From Nocardia coubleae NBRC 108252 (GTDB lineage Bacteria; Actinomycetota; Actinomycetes; Mycobacteriales; Mycobacteriaceae), in NCBI RefSeq assembly GCF_001612805.1, contig NZ_BDBD01000011.1, positions 124,001 through 188,000 of the forward strand: a stretch of DNA of 64,000 nucleotides, in the 5' to 3' direction. Each line of letters begins with the position of its first letter. Position 1 is the stretch's first letter. The translations under genes were made by a program, and so were the position numbers. Positions 33,315 through 42,224 of the stretch are shown piece after piece. The notes under the pieces are model-generated. The model searched no databases, was not told the DNA's origin, and worked only from the letters and a program-made list of their open reading frames with translations.

Positions 33315-33905
33315 GTGAATTCTCGCGAGGAGATCTTGCGCCGCGTCCGCGACGGGCTGCTCGACCTACCCGACGACGCGCGACGGGTGACGGTTCGTCG
33401 CTCATCGGGTCGCCCGGCCGACGCCGACCCGGCCGAACGCGCCGCCGTACTCGCCCGCTTCGTCGAACGGCTGCGCGAGCAGGGCTCGCTGGTGCGCCTG
33501 GTCGACACCACGGGTCTGCCCGCCGCCGTGGCCGACGTGCTCTACGGGATGAGCGTGCGCACCGTACTCGCCGCCGTCGAGCCCGGTCCGGCGTGGCTCG
33601 ACCATTGGGCCGGCGCGCCGGGTCACGCCGTAGTGCACGGGGGCGGCGCGGCGAGCAATGGCGACGCGGTAGTCCGCGACGCTGTCGCCGGCGATGCCTC
33701 GACCGGTTCGCTCGCCCTGGAAGTGGACGGCGGTCCCGCCGTGTCGGAAGACATGCCCCAGGTATGCGTAGTCCGCGCGGAGCGGGTGTTCAGCTCCCTG
33801 CCCGATGCGCTCGACCGCCTCGATCCCCGTCGCCCACTGATCTGGCGCGGCGGCCCCGCGGACGCGGAACTGGCCCGTCAACTGGTTGTTCTGCTGGTCG
33901 AATAG
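33315..33905 (+). CDS. divergent LutC-like (LUD domain) protein, 196 aa
   Basis: The ends resemble LutC/YkgG lactate-utilisation proteins: NSREEILRRVRDGL at the start and VCVVRAERVFSSLPDALDRL then DPRRPLIW near the end. The usual core (ETGTIVLD) and the C-terminal GPSATSDIEL-x-RVEGVHGP block are missing or replaced by GGPADAELARQLVVLLVE, and the glycine-rich middle looks rebuilt. No lutA or lutB lies nearby. It may be a decayed or repurposed copy. GTG 33315 overlaps the stop of a 22-codon frame (ATG 33250) that itself follows a very strong AAGGAGGTGA; ATG 33264 is another possible start in frame. Confidence 0.6.
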   Translation: MNSREEILRRVRDGLLDLPDDARRVTVRRSSGRPADADPAERAAVLARFVERLREQGSLVRLVDTTGLPAAVADVLYGMSVRTVLAAVEPGPAWLDHWAGAPGHAVVHGGGAASNGDAVVRDAVAGDASTGSLALEVDGGPAVSEDMPQVCVVRAERVFSSLPDALDRLDPRRPLIWRGGPADAELARQLVVLLVE

Positions 33906-34033
33906 ATCATCGATCTCGATTCGGACGCGCCGCGCACGGGGGTTGTGTGAGACCTCGAGTCTCAGTTACTCTGAGTACGACGATGTGACGGTTGACACTG
34001 CCGTGCGCATCGACGCGAACCGAGGAGGCACCG

Positions 34034-35032
34034 ATGACGCTGACCGAATCGAGCCGTGGCGGACTCATCAGCGAGGAATACCGCGATGCCCTGGCGACCC
34101 TGTCTCAGGGGTCCGTCGACCGGCATTTCGATCCCTACCTCGATATCGACTGGGATTCGCCGGAGCTGGCTCTCGACCCGAACGACCCGCGCTGGGTGTT
34201 GTCGTCCGAATACGATCCGCTCGGTGCCACGCGGTGGTACCGCGAGCAGCCGCTGGAGCGGCAGATCGAGATCGGCAAGTGGCGCACCGCGAACGCGATC
34301 AGGGTCGGCGCGGCGTTCGAGAGCATCCTGATCCGCGGGATGATGCAGTACATCATGAAGCTGCCGAACGGCTCTCCCGAGTTCCGGTACTGCTTGCACG
34401 AGATGACCGAAGAGTGCAACCACATCCAGATGTTCCAGGAACTGGTGAACCGCATCGGTGTGGATGTACCCGGCATGCGGCCCTTGTTCAAGGCACTCTC
34501 GCCGTTCATCGGCGTGGCGGGCGGCTACGCGCACACGATCCTGTTCATCGGCATCCTCGGCGGCGAGGAACCGATCGACCACTATCAGAAGGCCATGCTC
34601 CGCGCGGGCGCGAACCTGCCGCCGATGGTGGTGCGCACCATGGAGATCCACATCGCCGAGGAAGCGCGGCACATCTCCTTCGCCCACGACTTCCTCGCCG
34701 CCCACATCGGGCGGATGGGCAAGTTCAACCGCGGCGTGTGTTCGGTGGCGTTCCCGATCGCGATGCGCTGGCTGGCCGGCGAGATCATGGCTCCGCCCCG
34801 TTCGTTCGCCAAGCAGTTCGACATCCCGCGCGAGGTCATCCGTGAGGCCTTCTGGAAGTCGGAGCACTCGCAGCACGTCCTGGCGGGCTACTTCGCCGAC
34901 GTGCGGAAGCTGGCCGACGACCTGGGCATGATGAACCCCGTCGCCAAGCAGGTATGGAAGGCGCTCGGCATCGACGGGCCGCTGTCGCGCTACCGCAGCG
35001 AGCCGGAGCGGAGTGCGCGCAGGGCGGCGTGA
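34034..35032 (+). CDS. AurF-type diiron oxygenase, 332 aa
   Basis: Iron-binding motifs are HEMTEECNH (122-130) and HIAEEARH (205-212), the paired E-x-x-x-E-x-x-H pattern of the AurF/CmlI N-oxygenase family (PF11583). The stretch GYAHTILFIGILGGEEPIDH is also family-typical. It may oxidise an amine or another substrate; housekeeping mycobacterial members have no known substrate. ATG 34034 follows GAGGAGG. A 15-base inverted repeat CTCAG-TTACT-CTGAG (33961-33975) in the promoter could be the site of the convergent TetR regulator. Confidence 0.82.
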   Translation: MTLTESSRGGLISEEYRDALATLSQGSVDRHFDPYLDIDWDSPELALDPNDPRWVLSSEYDPLGATRWYREQPLERQIEIGKWRTANAIRVGAAFESILIRGMMQYIMKLPNGSPEFRYCLHEMTEECNHIQMFQELVNRIGVDVPGMRPLFKALSPFIGVAGGYAHTILFIGILGGEEPIDHYQKAMLRAGANLPPMVVRTMEIHIAEEARHISFAHDFLAAHIGRMGKFNRGVCSVAFPIAMRWLAGEIMAPPRSFAKQFDIPREVIREAFWKSEHSQHVLAGYFADVRKLADDLGMMNPVAKQVWKALGIDGPLSRYRSEPERSARRAA

Positions 35033-35038
35033 GCCGCC

Positions 35039-35782
35039 TCAATCGCCGTTGGTCATCAGCTGGGTGATGACCGTGGTGAGGGGTTGTTCGGCGTCGAGGG
35101 TGAGTCCGTGGCGCCGGGCTACGCCGTCGACCACGTGCCAGGCGTAGGAGGCGACCTCCTCGATCAGCTGCTGTCTGGACAGGACCGGGGCGGGGTCGTT
35201 GGCCCAGCGGGTGACCGTCGCCTCGGTCATCGAGACGATCGCGAAGGTCATCGCGTCGGCCGAGCCGTCGTCGGCCACACCCACCACCCCGGCCAGTCCG
35301 GTGACCAGCGCGCGGGTCGAGGCGGCGAGTGTCGCGATGAGCGAACTCATCGCGTCGACGTCCGGATCGGCCTCCGACGGCCCGGTGCGCAGGAATTCGT
35401 GCAGTCGTGGATGCTCGGTGACCCACGTGACGACGGCATCGACCGTGCGAACCAGGATCTGGTGGATGGAACCGTCGCCGATGTCGAGCGCATCTTCGAT
35501 ATCGCCGACGAACCGGTCGGTGATATCGCTGCGGATGCGCCGGTCGAGTTCGTCGCGGCCCGCGAACTGCCGGTACACAACGGATTTCGCGAGCCCGGCA
35601 TGTTCGGCGATCTGGACGATCGGCACCTCGACACCCGGCGGCGCCTGCTCGATCAATTCGATCGCCGCCTGCACGATCCGCTCCCGGCGGCTGTCGTTGT
35701 GCGGCTGCCACCGGGCTTGTCTGCCGCTCACGGCGCGGGCTGGTCGTGACGTTGCGCTCGACACCGCCTGAGTGTAAAGCAC
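35039..35782 (-). CDS. TetR-family transcriptional regulator, 247 aa
   Basis: The helix-turn-helix is RRERIVQAAIELIEQAPPGV then PIVQIAEHAGLAKSVVYRQF. A ligand-binding helical domain follows. The gene converges on the AurF-like oxygenase with 6 bases between stops, a pairing common in Mycobacteriales. The start is GTG 35782 or, 18 bases in, GTG 35764; the first 25 residues are not conserved in character. It probably regulates the oxygenase, its own gene, or both. Confidence 0.82.
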   Translation of the reverse strand: MLYTQAVSSATSRPARAVSGRQARWQPHNDSRRERIVQAAIELIEQAPPGVEVPIVQIAEHAGLAKSVVYRQFAGRDELDRRIRSDITDRFVGDIEDALDIGDGSIHQILVRTVDAVVTWVTEHPRLHEFLRTGPSEADPDVDAMSSLIATLAASTRALVTGLAGVVGVADDGSADAMTFAIVSMTEATVTRWANDPAPVLSRQQLIEEVASYAWHVVDGVARRHGLTLDAEQPLTTVITQLMTNGD

Positions 35783-35801
35783 ACGATCCGGTATCGAACT
35801 G

Positions 35802-37121
35802 TTACCGAGGGACTGTCACCGGATCGGTGCAACTGGCCACCCCGTTCACCACCGAACAGGGCGCAGGCGCTCGTGTCGGGCGATAGTCGTCGCCGACGCC
35901 GCCCGCGGCGGTGATCTCCCGGTAGGCCGCGACAGCGTCGGTGGGCTTGCGGGTGAGTGTGGGATCGGTCAGCACGTCGACGGTGTAGAGGCCGAATCGT
36001 GGTGTGTAGGAACCCCATTCGTAGTTGTCGGTGAGGCTCCAGTAGTTGTAGCCGAGCAGTGGGATGCCGTCGGCCACGGCCCGCTGCAGCCAGTACACGG
36101 TGTCGCGCAACGAATCGGCGCGGGTGTAGCCGTCGGGGCGTGGCAGCCCGTTCTCGGTGGGCATCCCGTTCTCGACGATGTAGAGCGGGCGGCCGGGGAA
36201 CTTGCGGGCGTAGTTCTCGAGGACGTAGTAGATACCCTCGGGATGCAACGGCATGGTCCAGAGCTTGCCGGGGTCGGGGATGCGCGGTTCGGCGGGGGAG
36301 AAGCTGTAGTAGTAGTCGATCCCGATGTAGTCCAGGCGCGCCGAGATGCGGTCCAGCAGCGGGCCGTTCACCGCGTCGTCGACGGCGGGCAGGTGGGCGA
36401 CGTTGCTCGTGACCATGGCGCCCGGCTGCACGGAGTGGATGTACTCGTGGATGCCGTTGTGGGCCTGTGCGATTCGATCGACCATGCTCGGTGCGTCGGC
36501 GGGGGCGAGCCCGCCATGGCGTAGTTCGTTGGCCAGATACACCATCGGCTCGTTGAACGTCACCCACAGCGGGTCCGTGTGGGCGAAGCGGTCGACGATG
36601 CTTCGCGCGTTCGTCAGCCAGTCGGCCACGATGCGCGGATCCCGCCAGCCGCCGCGATCCGCTACCCAGCCGGGATAGACCCAGTGATCGAGGGTGAGCA
36701 TCGGTCGCATGCCCGCCGCGACGATCGCCCCGACGACCTCGTCGTAGAACCGGAGACCTGCCTCGTCCCAGACGCCGGGTCGAGGCTGCACCCGCGCCCA
36801 CTCGATGCCGATGCGGTACACGCGCACGCCGAGGTCGGCCGCGAGTGCGATATCCGACCGGAACCGCTGGCGGAAGTCGACCGAGTTCAGGTACGGATGC
36901 TCGGTGCTGCCGGACTCCGCGTAGCGGCGCCAGTTGCTGTCCGGTGCGTCGCCTTCGGCCTGGAACCCGGAAGCGGCCACGCCCCAGAGGAAGGCGGGGC
37001 TCATCGGTGCCAACTGATCGGGTGCCGGTGGTCGGGCGGTAGTGGGGGAGGCGCTTCCCGCGAGCGCGGCGAAGACAACGGCGATCGTGGCGAGGATCCT
37101 GCGGCGGCTGGGGGAGGGCAT
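35802..37121 (-). CDS. secreted GH1 glycoside hydrolase, 439 aa
   Basis: ATG 37121 follows AGGAG. An export signal (SRRRILATIAVVFAALAGSA) precedes the catalytic domain. GH1 markers are FLWGVAASGFQAEG (45-58), the acid/base Glu191 in WVTFNEP, and the nucleophile Glu317 in YIVENGM. WSLTDNYEW near the end matches the aglycone-site WS(L/F)xDNFEW of the family. It is likely a beta-glucosidase-like enzyme acting outside the membrane. The frame extends to 37172 without a good start. It is monocistronic, with an AT-rich upstream region. Confidence 0.85.
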   Translation of the reverse strand: MPSPSRRRILATIAVVFAALAGSASPTTARPPAPDQLAPMSPAFLWGVAASGFQAEGDAPDSNWRRYAESGSTEHPYLNSVDFRQRFRSDIALAADLGVRVYRIGIEWARVQPRPGVWDEAGLRFYDEVVGAIVAAGMRPMLTLDHWVYPGWVADRGGWRDPRIVADWLTNARSIVDRFAHTDPLWVTFNEPMVYLANELRHGGLAPADAPSMVDRIAQAHNGIHEYIHSVQPGAMVTSNVAHLPAVDDAVNGPLLDRISARLDYIGIDYYYSFSPAEPRIPDPGKLWTMPLHPEGIYYVLENYARKFPGRPLYIVENGMPTENGLPRPDGYTRADSLRDTVYWLQRAVADGIPLLGYNYWSLTDNYEWGSYTPRFGLYTVDVLTDPTLTRKPTDAVAAYREITAAGGVGDDYRPTRAPAPCSVVNGVASCTDPVTVPR

Positions 37122-37401
37122 GGCACTCCTGGCGGCTGGAATGGGAGGGGAGGGGAGTCCAGTGTGCGGCATCGACGAGCGGTAGTCCGGGAATTGCGTC
37201 AGCGAGGCGAACGACCATTTATTACATTCGGTTACTCAGATATGCGCATCGTATTATATAAACCCATCACCACCGACCCCTGAACTCACCTCCGATACAT
37301 GTGCCCACGAATAAACCACCAGCAAGGACGAGGGAGTGAAATGCCTCTCAAGCACACCCTGTGGGTTCGTCAATCCGGTGAGCTCGAGCCAGGATTCGGG
37401 G

Positions 37402-37884
37402 ATGGTGTGGAATCCCTTGCCCCGTGTGGCGCGCGTGTTCGGAGCACAAGCCTGGGTGATGCGGGGGGCGAGTGTCGTGTTGCCCGCCGAGCGGTTGCTT
37501 CGCCGGTTCTCCGGTGGGCGTTGGGGTGTCCTGGATCTGGCCGGTCTGCCGTCGATCGAGGTGACCGTGGTCGGCCGCAAGTCCGGTGTGCCGCGTACGA
37601 CCTCGCTGCTGTGTGTGCCCGACGGCGACGGGTTCTTCCTCGTCGGTTCCAACTGGGGCAAGCCCGAGCATCCGGCTTGGTCGGCGAACCTGCGTGCCGC
37701 GCGCACGGCGTCGGTGCGGTTCAACGGCAGTGCGGCGTTTCCGGTGTCGGTCACGGAGATCACCGGGGTGGAGCGTAAGCGGGTGTGGGATCAGGTCGTG
37801 GAGTTCTGGCCTGGTTACGAGATGGAGTATGAGCTCGCCGGCGGGCGCGAGTTCCGAATCTTCCGGCTCGACCGGATCGTCTGA
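37402..37884 (+). CDS. Ddn-like nitroreductase/deazaflavin-dependent oxidoreductase, 160 aa
   Basis: The family pattern is clear: VLDLAGLPSIEVTVVGRKSG then PRTTSLLCVPDGDGFFLVGS, NWGKPEHPAWSANLRA and a short C-terminus (EYELAGGREFRIFRLDRI). Relatives bind F420 with a split beta-barrel fold and reduce quinones or other acceptors. The start is uncertain: ATG 37402 gives a 30-residue lead; the frame opens at 37336. It ends just before a terminator shared with the NCS1 gene. Confidence 0.8.
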   Translation: MVWNPLPRVARVFGAQAWVMRGASVVLPAERLLRRFSGGRWGVLDLAGLPSIEVTVVGRKSGVPRTTSLLCVPDGDGFFLVGSNWGKPEHPAWSANLRAARTASVRFNGSAAFPVSVTEITGVERKRVWDQVVEFWPGYEMEYELAGGREFRIFRLDRIV

Positions 37885-37888
37885 CGAC

Positions 37889-37919
37889 TGCCCCGGCGAC
37901 GGTCGTTGTCGCCGGGGCA
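37889..37919. terminator. bidirectional terminator
   Basis: Perfect 12-base arms TGCCCCGGCGAC (37889-37900) and GTCGCCGGGGCA (37908-37919) with a 7-base loop, between convergent genes. It would end the pyrimidine operon from the right. Confidence 0.85.
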
Positions 37920-37930
37920 CAGCCACGGGT

Positions 37931-39373
37931 TCAGACCTGCGCGGGTTTGCGGCTCAGGCCGTACATGACGGCCGCACCGAGTGCCGCGCCGACCGGCCAC
38001 GACAGCGCCGTGACCGAGGCGGAATCGGGAACAAGGGCCACGACGACGCTGACCGCACCGGCGATGAGCAGCGCGACGAGCGCTCGCGGGTTGAAGCCCC
38101 GGGTGTAGAAGTAGGTGCCGTCGGTCGCGCCGGAATAGAGCTCGGGCACCTCGGTGCGCTGTTTGCGAACCAGGTAGTAGTCGACGACCAGGATGCCGAA
38201 CACGGGCCCCATGAGGGCACCGACACCGCCGAGGAAGTAGACGATGAAGTCCTGGTTGGCCCACAGCTTCCAGGGCAGCACGACGATCGACAGAACGGCG
38301 GTGATGATGCCGCCGGTGCGGAACGAGATGTACTTCGGTGCGGCGTTGGAGATGTCGTAGGCGGGGGAGACGAAGTTCAGCACCACGTTGATGCCGACGG
38401 TCGCGATGGCGAACAGCACGGCCGAGATGATGACGATCGCGTCGTTGTCGATGTGGGCGACGAGTTCCACCGGGTCCGACAGCACTTCCCCGTACACCTT
38501 CAGGGTGGCGAGGGAGATGATGATCGAGATGACGACGAACGCGGTCTCGTTGAAGGGGATGCCCCAGGCGTTGCCGCGCCGGATGGCCTTCTGACTGGGC
38601 GAGAACCGGGCGAAGTCGGCGTAGTTCACGAGCGGTCCGGCCATGAACGCGACCATCAGGAACGCGACCCCGATGAACGCCGACACCGTCTGTCCGCTCG
38701 AGAGTGCTTCACCCGCACGGGCATTGAGGTCGATACTCCAGTCGGCCTCGCTCATGATCCACACGGCGAGGGCGATCATGCCGATCCACACGACCGGTCC
38801 GGCGAAGTCGGAGGCCTTGCGCACGATCTCCATGCCGTAGCTGATGATCATGAGCTGCACCGTCCACAGCACCAGGAACGCGATCCAGCCGAGCGCGGAC
38901 AGCCCGAGGAAGCTGGGTTTCGTCCACGACTCGAGACCTGGCGACACCCGCAGGATCAGCACGATCACGGCGGTGGAGGCGAGATAGGTCTGGATGCCGT
39001 ACCAGAAGATCGCGACGAGCGCGCGGAGCAGGGCGGGAATGTTGGCGCCGAACACGCCGAAGGTGGCGCGGGCGAAGACCGGGAACGGGACCCCGACCTT
39101 CTGACCCGCGACACCGACGAGGTTGCTCCCGAGCCACAGCATCAGCACACCGGCGAACAGGGCGAGCATGGTCTGCCAGCCGGTCATGCCGAGGGCGAGC
39201 ATGCCGACGGCGAAGCCGTAGCTGGCGATGCTGTGGGCCGAGGTCATCCAGAGACAGAACAGGTCCCAGGTGCGCCAGGTCGCCGTCTCCTTGGTAGTGG
39301 GCGCCAAGTCGTCGTTGACCAGCTGCGAGTGTCGTCCCGCGCCTTCGGGCGCGTGGACCTGTGTTTCTGTCAT
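37931..39373 (-). CDS. NCS1-family nucleobase/hydantoin transporter, 480 aa
   Basis: Twelve hydrophobic helices are present, with NCS1 signatures DLFCLWMTSAHSIASYGFAV near the start, GQKVGVPFPVFARATFGVFG, and NYADFARFSPSQKAIRRGNA. Members carry uracil, thymine, allantoin or hydantoins with Na+ or H+. As the last gene of a dihydropyrimidinase operon it most likely imports uracil, dihydrouracil or hydantoin compounds. ATG 39373 follows AGAGAG. Confidence 0.9.
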   Translation of the reverse strand: MTETQVHAPEGAGRHSQLVNDDLAPTTKETATWRTWDLFCLWMTSAHSIASYGFAVGMLALGMTGWQTMLALFAGVLMLWLGSNLVGVAGQKVGVPFPVFARATFGVFGANIPALLRALVAIFWYGIQTYLASTAVIVLILRVSPGLESWTKPSFLGLSALGWIAFLVLWTVQLMIISYGMEIVRKASDFAGPVVWIGMIALAVWIMSEADWSIDLNARAGEALSSGQTVSAFIGVAFLMVAFMAGPLVNYADFARFSPSQKAIRRGNAWGIPFNETAFVVISIIISLATLKVYGEVLSDPVELVAHIDNDAIVIISAVLFAIATVGINVVLNFVSPAYDISNAAPKYISFRTGGIITAVLSIVVLPWKLWANQDFIVYFLGGVGALMGPVFGILVVDYYLVRKQRTEVPELYSGATDGTYFYTRGFNPRALVALLIAGAVSVVVALVPDSASVTALSWPVGAALGAAVMYGLSRKPAQV

Positions 39374-39397
39374 CGCATTATCTCTCTACTACTACTG

Positions 39398-40891
39398 CTA
39401 ACTGTGCTGGGGGAACCCGAGGTTGATGCCGCCGTGGCTCGGGTCGAGCCAGCGCGACGTGATCGCCTTCTCCTGGGTGAAGAACGAGAAGCCCTGCGGT
39501 CCGTAGGCTTTCGCGTCGCCGAAGATCGACGCTTTGTGGCCGCCGAAGCTGTGGTAGGCGACGGGCACCGGGATGGGGACGTTGATGCCGATCATGCCGA
39601 CGGTGACGCGGCGCTGGAATTGCCGTGCGGCCCCACCGTCGTTGGTGAAGATCGCGACCCCGTTGCCGTAGGGGGAGCTGTTGATGAGTTCGATGCCCTC
39701 CTCGAAGCCGCTCACCCGGACGACGGAGAGGACCGGGCCGAAGATCTCGTCCTGGTACACGGCGGAGCTGGTCGGGACGTTGTCGATGAGGGTCGGGCCG
39801 AGCCAGAACCCTTCGGCCGCACCGTCGATGCTGGTTTCGCGGCCGTCGACGACGATGGTGGCGCCGTCGGTGGCGGCCACGTCGAGGTAGCCGGCCACCT
39901 TGTCGCGGTGTTCGCGGGTGATGAGCGGTCCCATGTCGCAGCCTCGGCGACCGTCGCCGGTGCGCAGTTCGCCCATGCGTTCGGCGATCTTGGCGACGAG
40001 TTCGTCGGCGATGCTGTCGACGGCGAGCAGGGCGCTCACCGCCATGCATCGTTCGCCCGCCGAGCCGAAGCCGGCGTTGACGGCGGCGTCGGCGGCGAGG
40101 TCGAGGTCGGCGTCGGGCAGCACGAGCATGTGGTTCTTGGCCCCGCCGAGTGCCTGTACTCGTTTGTCGTTGGCGGCGGCGGTCTGATAGACGTAGCGCG
40201 CGATCGGGGTGGAGCCGACGAAGGAGATCGCGGCGACGTCCGGGTGGACGAGTAGGGCGTCGACGGCTTCCTTGTCGCCGTGGACCACATTGAGGACGCC
40301 CGCGGGCAGACCCGCTTCGGCGGCGAGTTCGGCGAGCCAGTTCGCGGCCGAGGGGTCCTTCTCGCTGGGCTTGAGGACGACGGTGTTGCCCGCGGCGATG
40401 GCGATCGGGAAGAACCAGAGCGGAACCATGGCGGGGAAGTTGAACGGGCTGATGATCCCGACCACCCCGACCGGTTCGCGCACCGAGTATACGTCGACGT
40501 CGGTGGAGACGTTCTGGCTGAATTCGCCTTTGAGCAGTTGTGGCATGGCGAGGGCGAATTCGACGACCTCGAGTCCCCGGGCGATCTCGCCGCCCGCGTC
40601 GCTGAGGACTTTGCCGTGTTCGGCGGTGAGGATCTGGGCGAGGTCGTCTTTGCGGGCGTTGAGCAGTTCCCGGAAGGTGAGCAGGAACCTGCTGCGGGTG
40701 GCGATCGAACTGTCGCGCCACTGGGGCAGGGCGGCGGCCGCCGCGGCGACGGCGGTGCCGACGTCGGTGGCGGTCGCCATGCGCACCTCACGTTGGGGTG
40801 TGCCGAGGGCTGGGTCGAAAACCGGTGCGGTGCGGGTGGATTCGCCCGACCAGGCCTTGCCGTCGATCCAGTGCTCGAGAATCTGTGTCAT
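39398..40891 (-). CDS. mmsA: CoA-acylating malonate/methylmalonate-semialdehyde dehydrogenase, 497 aa
   Basis: An ALDH-fold enzyme with VISPFNFPAMVPLWFFP-like sequence (GIISPFNFPAMVPLWFFPIA), FVGSTPIARYVY, and catalytic Cys282 in GSAGERCMA. These residues are characteristic of the CoA-dependent MmsA/IolA group. It converts malonate semialdehyde (from beta-alanine) to acetyl-CoA or methylmalonate semialdehyde to propionyl-CoA. ATG 40891 follows AAGGAAA; the open frame to 40930 has no binding site. In this operon it forms the last step of uracil and thymine breakdown. Confidence 0.92.
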   Translation of the reverse strand: MTQILEHWIDGKAWSGESTRTAPVFDPALGTPQREVRMATATDVGTAVAAAAAALPQWRDSSIATRSRFLLTFRELLNARKDDLAQILTAEHGKVLSDAGGEIARGLEVVEFALAMPQLLKGEFSQNVSTDVDVYSVREPVGVVGIISPFNFPAMVPLWFFPIAIAAGNTVVLKPSEKDPSAANWLAELAAEAGLPAGVLNVVHGDKEAVDALLVHPDVAAISFVGSTPIARYVYQTAAANDKRVQALGGAKNHMLVLPDADLDLAADAAVNAGFGSAGERCMAVSALLAVDSIADELVAKIAERMGELRTGDGRRGCDMGPLITREHRDKVAGYLDVAATDGATIVVDGRETSIDGAAEGFWLGPTLIDNVPTSSAVYQDEIFGPVLSVVRVSGFEEGIELINSSPYGNGVAIFTNDGGAARQFQRRVTVGMIGINVPIPVPVAYHSFGGHKASIFGDAKAYGPQGFSFFTQEKAITSRWLDPSHGGINLGFPQHS

Positions 40892-40907
40892 GGTCGTTTC
40901 CTTGTCT

Positions 40908-42224
40908 TCAGAGTCCGGCGAGTACGTCACGAATCGCGGCGACGCCCGCGGTGGCCTCGGCGTCGGTGATGACGCAGGGCGGCACCACGTGCAGGCGGTT
41001 GTCGGCGATGAACGGGAGCACGCCGCGTTCGAGCAGACCGGTTTTGAGCTTGCCCATGGTCGCGGCGGGGACGGGGGTTCGGGTGTGCGGGTCGGCGACG
41101 AGTTCGAGTGCCCAGAACACGCCTTCGCCGCGTACCTCGCCGATGACGGGGAAGTCGTCGGCGAGGGCTCGTAGTGCGGGGCCGAGGGTTTCGCGGCCGA
41201 CGCGCTCGGCGTTGGCGACGATGCCCTCGGATGCCATGGCGTCGAGTGCGGCGACGATGGAGGCGGCGGCCAGGGGGTGACCGCTGTAGGTGAGGCCGCC
41301 GGGGAACACGGTGTCGTCGAAGGTGTGTGCCACGGGGTCGGAGATGATGACGCCGCCGACCGGGACGTAACCGGAGTTCACGCCCTTGGCGAAGGTGATC
41401 AGGTCGGGGACGACATCGTGGCGGGAGAACGCGAACCAGGCGCCGGTGCGCCCGAAGCCTGCCATCACCTCGTCGAGGATCAGCAGGATGCCGTAGCGGT
41501 CGGCGATCTCACGCACACCGGCGAGGTAGCCCGGCGGTGGGACGAGCACACCGGCGGTTCCTGGCACGCTTTCGAGCAGGATGGCCGCGATGGAGGCGGG
41601 GCCTTCGCACTGGATCACCCTTTCCAGGTGGTGCAGGGCGCGTTCGCATTCCTGTTCGGCTGTCTCGGACCAGAATTCGCTGCGGTACAGGTAGGGGCCG
41701 AAGAAGTGGACGTGCCCGCGGGCGAATTCATTGGGTACGCGCCGCCAGTCGCCGGTGGCGACCACGGCGGCACCGGTGTTGCCGTGGTAGGAGCGGTAGG
41801 TGGAGAGCACCTTGTCGCGGCCGGTGTGCAGGCGGGCCATCCGGATGGCGTTCTCGATGGCGTCGGCGCCGCCGTTGGTGAAGAACACCTTGTCGAAGCC
41901 GTCCGGCGCCAGAGCAGAGATGCGCTGTGCCGCTTGTCCTCTGGCGAGGTTGGCGGTGGCGGGGGAGATGGTGGTGAGCTGGGCGGCCTGCTCGGCGATG
42001 GCCCGGGTGACCGCCGGGTGCTGGTGGCCGATATTGACGTTGACGAGTTGGCTGGACAGGTCGAGGTATTCGCGGCCGGCGTGGTCCCACACGGTGCAGC
42101 CGCGTCCGCCCGCGATGACGAGTGGTTGCAGTGCGGCCTGGGCGGACCAGGAGTGGAAGACGTGGTCGCGGTCGAGCCGGTAGGCCAGGGCGTCGAGGTC
42201 GGTCGCGGTGTCGGCGGCGGTCAT
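40908..42224 (-). CDS. class III aminotransferase, beta-alanine:pyruvate type, 438 aa
   Basis: A PLP-dependent omega-aminotransferase: HAGREYLDLSSQLVNVNIGH, LILDEVMAGFGRTGAW and the PLP Lys in LITFAKGVNSGYVPVGGVII. The start overlaps the LLM gene's stop (ATGA). The neighbouring enzymes make beta-alanine or beta-aminoisobutyrate and consume the resulting semialdehyde, so it should transaminate these beta-amino acids to malonate or methylmalonate semialdehyde. Confidence 0.88.
   Translation of the reverse strand: MTAADTATDLDALAYRLDRDHVFHSWSAQAALQPLVIAGGRGCTVWDHAGREYLDLSSQLVNVNIGHQHPAVTRAIAEQAAQLTTISPATANLARGQAAQRISALAPDGFDKVFFTNGGADAIENAIRMARLHTGRDKVLSTYRSYHGNTGAAVVATGDWRRVPNEFARGHVHFFGPYLYRSEFWSETAEQECERALHHLERVIQCEGPASIAAILLESVPGTAGVLVPPPGYLAGVREIADRYGILLILDEVMAGFGRTGAWFAFSRHDVVPDLITFAKGVNSGYVPVGGVIISDPVAHTFDDTVFPGGLTYSGHPLAAASIVAALDAMASEGIVANAERVGRETLGPALRALADDFPVIGEVRGEGVFWALELVADPHTRTPVPAATMGKLKTGLLERGVLPFIADNRLHVVPPCVITDAEATAGVAAIRDVLAGL

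Noticed and set aside
37586..40255. 889-codon plus-strand frame
   Set aside because: It lies opposite NCS1 and mmsA and is dominated by Asp/Glu/Gly/His repeats typical of antisense frames in GC-rich genes.
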